DNA of 8,385 nt, from positions 1-8,385 of the forward strand of contig CALISH010000068.1 in assembly GCA_938041275.1 (NCBI GenBank). The letters run 5' to 3'. The notes beneath the pieces were generated by a model. The model saw only the letters and a list, made by a program, of their open reading frames with translations, did not search any database and was not told where the DNA came from. Position numbers and translations under genes: made by a program. Position 1 is the stretch's first letter. The number at the start of each line of letters is the position of its first letter. Source of the stretch: an uncultured Solobacterium sp. GTDB lineage: Bacteria > Bacillota_I > Bacilli_A > Erysipelotrichales > Erysipelotrichaceae. Below are positions 5,592-8,385 of this stretch, piece by piece.

Positions 5592-5901
5592 ATTTATATT
5601 CATCTGGATATTTTTTCATATCATTTTCGATAGCTTCTGCAAGTCCAGCAAAGTATTTAGAAGAATCAATATGGAACGCTTTACAATAAGTAATGAAGTA
5701 TCGTAAGGATATTCTAGGAATATCTCCTCTGGTATATTTATTGAACGTATACTTATTCATATTTATTGCCTGCATCAGAATCTGCTTATCTGCTTCTTCA
5801 TTTATATTTTTGCCAATTCGTTTTTCGAAATCTTGCACCATATATCTCCATGCAATCAGATCTTCTCTATTTCTAACTGTAACTCTACTCCAATCACCCA
5901 T
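5590..5901 (-). CDS. Small Cro/CI-like HTH protein, CopR-like by position
   Basis: A 103-aa protein begins at the ATG at 5899-5901, eight bases after AGGAGG. Residues about 38-84 read as a divergent XRE-type helix-turn-helix. ADKQILMQAINMNKYTFNKY is followed by TRGDIPRISLRYFITYCKAF and HIDSSKYF, the latter matching the usual 'ALNVSLDELF' ending of this fold. The N-terminal 35 residues are charged and not recognised. It is co-directional with the 345-aa gene, 271 bp upstream of it, across the predicted antisense RNA. In Inc18 plasmids a 92-aa HTH protein, CopR, lies in the same position and represses rep transcription; that role is a good hypothesis here. Only about 40 bp separate it from the tRNA terminator, leaving little room for a promoter of its own. 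Confidence 0.75.
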   Translation of the reverse strand: MGDWSRVTVRNREDLIAWRYMVQDFEKRIGKNINEEADKQILMQAINMNKYTFNKYTRGDIPRISLRYFITYCKAFHIDSSKYFAGLAEAIENDMKKYPDEYK

Positions 5902-5937
5902 TTGCCCACCCTCCTTTCTTTAGACAAATTTCTTTCG

Positions 5938-5981
5938 TAAAACGCAAAAATAGGTAGCTATAAGTTACCTATAGCTACCTA
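5938..5981 (-). terminator. Rho-independent terminator of the tRNA operon
   Basis: A perfect 12-bp stem is formed by 5951-5962 (TAGGTAGCTATA) and 5970-5981 (TATAGCTACCTA) around a 7-base loop. Read leftward it is followed by TTTTTGCGTTTT. It begins 12 bases after the tRNA-Gly CCA, ends the tRNA transcript, and marks the likely border between host genes and the accessory region. Confidence 0.85.
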
Positions 5982-5992
5982 TTTGAATGTAA

Positions 5993-6066
5993 TGGAGCGA
6001 GTGATGAGAATCGAACTCACGTATACAGCTTGGAAGGCTGTCGTTCTACCATTGAACTACACTCGC
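5993..6066 (-). tRNA. tRNA-Gly (TCC)
   Basis: The acceptor arms GCGAGTG and CACTCGC pair fully. The anticodon loop is CTTCCAA within an ACAGC/GCTGT stem, and the T-loop GTTCGATTC is present. The discriminator is U, and CCA is encoded (5993-5995). It is the last gene of the tRNA operon and lies closest to the accessory element. Confidence 0.97.
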
Positions 6067-6081
6067 ATGTCTTAAATAAAG

Positions 6082-6157
6082 TGGTGTCTCGGAAGGGACT
6101 CGAACCCTCGACCCACTGATTAAGAGTCAGTTGCTCTACCGTCTGAGCTACCGAGAC
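6082..6157 (-). tRNA. tRNA-Lys (CTT)
   Basis: The acceptor GTCTCGG pairs with CCGAGAC, the discriminator is A and CCA is encoded. The anticodon loop CTCTTAA in an ACTGA/TCAGT stem gives CUU, which reads AAG. The D-loop (TAGCTCAGACGGTAGAGCA) and the T-loop GTTCGAGTC are normal. Confidence 0.96.
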
Positions 6158-6165
6158 ATCTTAAA

Positions 6166-6240
6166 TGGCTGGGGTAGTAAGATTCGAACTTACGAATGAG
6201 GGAGTCAAAGTCCCTTGCCTTACCGCTTGGCTATACCCCA
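6166..6240 (-). tRNA. tRNA-Gln (TTG)
   Basis: The acceptor TGGGGTA pairs with TACCCCA, the discriminator is G and CCA is encoded. The anticodon loop CTTTGAC in an AGGGA/TCCCT stem gives UUG. The pattern is typical of bacterial tRNA-Gln. Confidence 0.97.
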
Positions 6241-6261
6241 ATAATCAAGTCCAACTCGTAA

Positions 6262-6275
6262 GCATCACTCGATGC
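6262..6275. other. Small hairpin in the long tRNA-Tyr/tRNA-Gln spacer
   Basis: GCATC-ACTC-GATGC forms a 5-bp stem in the only long spacer of the tRNA operon (6241-6287, 47 nt; the others are 7-15 nt). It lacks a T-run. It may help processing between tRNAs or be a scar of a lost gene; neither is shown. Confidence 0.3.
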
Positions 6276-6287
6276 ATCATCAGTAAA

Positions 6288-6372
6288 TGGTGGAGACGGG
6301 TGGTTTCGAACCACCGAACCCAGAGGGAGCAGATTTACAGTCTGCCGCGTTTAGCCACTTCGCTACGTCTCC
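6288..6372 (-). tRNA. tRNA-Tyr (GTA)
   Basis: At 85 nt it is the class II tRNA of the group, with a long variable arm as expected for bacterial tRNA-Tyr. The acceptor GGAGACG pairs with CGTCTCC, the anticodon loop is CTGTAAA, the discriminator is A and CCA is encoded. Confidence 0.97.
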
Positions 6373-6379
6373 AAATAAA

Positions 6380-6455
6380 TGGTGCCGACTATAGGAATCG
6401 AACCTACAACCTATTGATTACAAATCAATTGCTCTGCCAATTGAGCTAAGTCGGC
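6380..6455 (-). tRNA. tRNA-Thr (TGT)
   Basis: The acceptor GCCGACT pairs with AGTCGGC. The anticodon loop TTTGTAA in an ATTGA/TCAAT stem gives UGU. The discriminator is A and CCA is encoded. Spacing to its neighbours is 7-8 nt. Confidence 0.97.
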
Positions 6456-6463
6456 GAAAAAAA

Positions 6464-6539
6464 TGGTGGAGGTTAACGGGCTCGAACCGCTGACCCTCTG
6501 CTTGTAAGGCAGATGCTCTCCCAACTGAGCTAAACCTCC
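6464..6539 (-). tRNA. tRNA-Val (TAC), first gene of the tRNA operon
   Basis: The acceptor GGAGGTT pairs with AACCTCC. The anticodon loop CTTACAA in a TCTGC/GCAGA stem gives UAC. The discriminator is A and CCA is encoded. It lies about 35 nt downstream of the predicted transcription start. Confidence 0.97.
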
Positions 6540-6579
6540 ATCTATCCCTTACATTCCTTGTTTCGTGGAATGCTTTAAT

Positions 6580-6645
6580 ATAGTAGCATGGTGACTTTTC
6601 ATCGTCAACACTTTTTGTTTCCTTTTTTTAAATTTTTTTCAAAAC
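6580..6645 (-). promoter_or_regulatory. Promoter of the tRNA operon with A-tract upstream element
   Basis: Read leftward, TTGACG (6603-6608), a 17-bp spacer and TACTAT (6580-6585) form a strong sigma-A promoter. Directly upstream (about 6609-6641) lie phased A-tracts like the UP elements of stable-RNA promoters. The leader before tRNA-Val contains a CATTCC/GGAATG stem (6552-6572). Confidence 0.8.
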
Positions 6646-6719
6646 AGTTCTATTTATCCCTTTCTTTCTCATTTTACCTAATGGATATAGAAGCCATAAT
6701 GATGTTTCACAAGCGAATG

Positions 6720-6728
6720 TGCTACAAT
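6720..6728 (+). promoter_or_regulatory. Extended -10 promoter for the membrane protein-alr operon
   Basis: TGCTACAAT is an extended -10 element (TGn plus TACAAT, 5 of 6 matches). No good -35 lies 17 bp upstream (TGATGT at 6700-6705), which fits an extended -10 promoter. The leader to the ATG at 6754 is about 20 nt and carries GGAGG. Confidence 0.5.
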
Positions 6729-6753
6729 AATAGATGTTTTATGGAGGTTTCAA

Positions 6754-7197
6754 ATGAAAATCTATAACGCTAGATACTTAGATAATAACCAACGATTTAT
6801 TGCTGCGATTATTACAGGATTTATCACTGCAGTTATACTTGGTAATTTATATGGACTGATTACCGCATTCTTACATATCGAGTTCTCTCTAATGTTTATT
6901 GCCATCGGCTATGGAATTGCCGCTACAATCAAACATTTCGGAAGAGGTGTTCATACTAGATTTATGGTAGTTGGGGCAACCATGACTTTTATTGCAATCT
7001 TTATCGGTGACCTAACGAGTTCCATATCGATTAATGGCGTTATCGTCTTATTCACAAGCGGAAATTTATCAGTCATCGCGACCACCTTCCTATCTTATCT
7101 ACGTATTTTTGCTTCTCTGAATCCATATGCATTAATCAGTTTAGCATTCCGTTTAATTGGCATATACGTTGGATATACGCAATCGGTCATTTTATAG
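6754..7197 (+). CDS. 147-aa four-helix membrane protein, unknown function, upstream of alr
   Basis: The ATG at 6754 follows GGAGG (6743-6747) at good spacing. Four hydrophobic segments lie near residues 14-36, 44-58, 71-86 and 95-143; the last may be two helices around LSVIATTFLSYLRIF and ALISLAFRLIGIYVGYTQ. A conserved-looking turn, GYGIAATIKHFGRGVHTRFMVVGA (about 52-75), links helices two and three. I recognise no named family. It is the first gene of a rightward pair: its TAG overlaps the Shine-Dalgarno of alr, leaving 9 bp between the genes. It is divergent from the tRNA operon. A link to the cell envelope is suggested only by the pairing with alr. Confidence 0.8.
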   Translation: MKIYNARYLDNNQRFIAAIITGFITAVILGNLYGLITAFLHIEFSLMFIAIGYGIAATIKHFGRGVHTRFMVVGATMTFIAIFIGDLTSSISINGVIVLFTSGNLSVIATTFLSYLRIFASLNPYALISLAFRLIGIYVGYTQSVIL

Positions 7198-7206
7198 AGG
7201 TGTAAT

Positions 7207-8325
7207 ATGTATAGAAAAACATGGATGCAAGTCAATCTAGACAAGATTGAACGCAACTTGATTCAATTAAAAGAAATTTGTCAGAAGAAAATCATCGCTG
7301 TATTAAAAGCAGATGCCTATGGCTGTGGTGATATTCATGTAGCACGTGCTGTTTTAGAGGCGGGGGCAGAGATGATCGCAGTATCATCCTTAGATGAAGC
7401 TCTTGTTCTTCGCAATGAAGGCTATGAAGGAAAGCTATTAATATTAGGTGCTACAGAAGCTAATGATATTCCTGTTTTAATCAAATACAGAATTTCCTGT
7501 ACTGCTTACTCTACTGAATGGGTACAAGATGCAGCAAAACAAAACTGCAAAGGTTTACACGTACATCTAAAAGTTGATACAGGCATGAGTCGTATTGGCT
7601 TTCGTACAATTGACGAACTTCATTTTGCCTTCGAAAAACTGCAAGCCGCAAGCTGTGATATGGAAGGAATCTTCACCCACTTCTGTTGTGCAGATAGTGA
7701 TTTAGATCTTACAAATCACCAATTCTCCAAATTCAAAGAAGCAGTAGAATCCTTCTCATATACATTTCCTTGGGTGCATTGTGATAACAGTGACGCAACC
7801 GCATTCTTTAAAGAAGACACTTCAAACGCTTGCCGTATTGGTATCTCTCTATATGGCATCTCTACTTATGAAAAATCCCTTGAACCAGCAATTTCACTTT
7901 TCAGTGAAGTTGTGATGGTAAAACATATGCATGCAGGTGATAAAGTAGGTTATGGCGCTACCTACACTGCAAAAGATGACGAAATCATCGCTACCCTACC
8001 AATTGGTTATGCGGATGGATTTATCCGTACAAACCAAGGTAGAAAGGTATACGTAGATGGTCAATATGCCGAGATTGTTGGACGCGTTTGTATGGATCAA
8101 GCAATGATTCACTTAGAGAAAGAAGTTCCAGTAAAAACAGTTGTTGAAATCTTTGGTGAACACATCTCTTTAGAAAAGATGGCTGAAGAATTAAATACAA
8201 TCCCATATGAGATTATCTGTTTACTTAGCAGCCGTGTAACACGTCGTTATATCTGGCATAACAAAATTCAAGATGAAGAAAATTCTCGTTTAGAAAAGAG
8301 TATTCTTACAAAAGAAAGAAACTAA
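7207..8325 (+). CDS. alr: Alanine racemase (PLP-dependent)
   Basis: The enzyme interconverts L- and D-alanine in the cytoplasm, supplying D-Ala for peptidoglycan. At 372 aa the length is normal. The PLP-binding lysine is K34 in AVLKADAYGCG, a variant of the usual VxKANAYGHG. The barrel shows HLKVDTGMSRIGF (120-132), the THF motif (157-159), CDNSDAT (192-198) and the PLP-pyridine arginine R210 in CRIGISLYG. The catalytic tyrosine is Y249 in VGYGATYTA, at the start of the C-terminal beta domain. GYADGF and GRVCMDQ follow. A charged tail of about 20 residues (KIQDEENSRLEKSILTKERN) goes slightly past the usual end. The start uses AGAGGTG at 7196-7202. Probably co-transcribed with the membrane gene before it. 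Confidence 0.97.
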   Translation: MYRKTWMQVNLDKIERNLIQLKEICQKKIIAVLKADAYGCGDIHVARAVLEAGAEMIAVSSLDEALVLRNEGYEGKLLILGATEANDIPVLIKYRISCTAYSTEWVQDAAKQNCKGLHVHLKVDTGMSRIGFRTIDELHFAFEKLQAASCDMEGIFTHFCCADSDLDLTNHQFSKFKEAVESFSYTFPWVHCDNSDATAFFKEDTSNACRIGISLYGISTYEKSLEPAISLFSEVVMVKHMHAGDKVGYGATYTAKDDEIIATLPIGYADGFIRTNQGRKVYVDGQYAEIVGRVCMDQAMIHLEKEVPVKTVVEIFGEHISLEKMAEELNTIPYEIICLLSSRVTRRYIWHNKIQDEENSRLEKSILTKERN

Positions 8326-8326
8326 A

Positions 8327-8385
8327 AGGAGCTGTAACGATTAAGTAAATTTTATAGATTTACTTGAGGCGTACAGCCTCTTTTC
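8327..8385 (+). terminator. Terminator after alr with a possible competing stem
   Basis: GAGGC (8366-8370) and GCCTC (8376-8380) form a stem with a GTACA loop, followed by TTTTC at the window edge. Just upstream AAGTAAA (8343-8349) pairs with TTTACTT (8359-8365). A third pairing, GCTGTA (8331-8336) with TACAGC (8372-8377), would exclude the terminator stem. It may be a simple terminator or an attenuator for a gene beyond the window. Confidence 0.6.

Noticed and set aside
5693..5923. Rightward 76-codon open frame
   Set aside because: It is antisense to the 103-aa HTH gene, which has a good AGGAGG and an HTH fold.
1..5940. Integrase, transposase, insertion sequence or CRISPR array
   Set aside because: No matching protein, terminal inverted repeats or regularly spaced repeats were found. 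The 8-bp tandem repeat at 5480-5495 is too short and too few for an array.
6165..6449. Rightward 94-codon frame resembling database 'hypothetical proteins'
   Set aside because: It is the reverse strand of the tRNA-Gln, Tyr and Thr genes, a known source of false proteins with 'RFELTN' and 'VSNHRT' type strings.
6970..6980. Third copy of the GGGGCAA palindrome (TTGGGGCAACC)
   Set aside because: Only one arm matches, and it lies within the coding sequence of the 147-aa protein.
8021..8206. Leftward 61-codon open frame
   Set aside because: It lies wholly inside alr, whose motifs are intact through this region.

Overview
The window looks like a low-GC Bacillota (Firmicutes) chromosome. Coding is AT-rich, the Shine-Dalgarno sites are strong AGGAGG types, there is a tRNA operon, and the alanine racemase is of the Gram-positive type. 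An Erysipelotrichia-like host is a guess from general character, not from any search. The left two thirds (about 1-5940) look like a plasmid-derived or integrative accessory element. The right third (about 5941-8385) looks like host chromosome.

Layout. Positions 1-1056 hold a truncated leftward XRE-type regulator and a divergent rightward gene for a polytopic membrane protein; their shared 90-bp gap has a promoter and small palindromes. From 5318 down to 1046 runs one tightly packed leftward gene string. In transcription order it is: a 345-aa protein in the position of a replication or mobilisation protein; a 60-aa protein; ParA; ParB; a 117-aa helical protein; a 188-aa protein with a sigma-region-4/ArpU-like helix-turn-helix; a 60-aa protein; and a 93-aa membrane protein. 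Several junctions overlap or abut exactly, which suggests translational coupling. Two copies of one 15-bp GGGGCAA-W-TTGCCCC palindrome sit in the only two sizeable gaps after parB and are candidate centromere (parS-like) or operator sites.

Upstream of the 345-aa gene is a 271-bp non-coding leader, preceded by a gene for a 103-aa Cro/CI-like protein. On the opposite (+) strand the leader carries a plausible promoter (TTGCTT-17-TATATT), three hairpins, and a bulged stem followed by seven T's. This predicts a counter-transcribed RNA of about 140 nt. The order small HTH repressor, antisense RNA, rep-like gene is the same logic as copR-RNAIII-repR in Inc18 plasmids such as pIP501, although the 345-aa protein does not resemble RepR. 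This module is the most interesting part of the window.

From 5941 rightward is a leftward operon of six tRNAs, transcribed Val-Thr-Tyr-Gln-Lys-Gly, with a clear promoter and a 12-bp stem terminator. It is divergent from a rightward pair: a 147-aa four-helix membrane protein and alanine racemase (alr). A terminator with a possible competing stem closes the window. No integrase, recombinase, recognisable relaxase or attachment-site duplication was seen, so whether the element is integrated beside the tRNA operon depends on sequence to the left.
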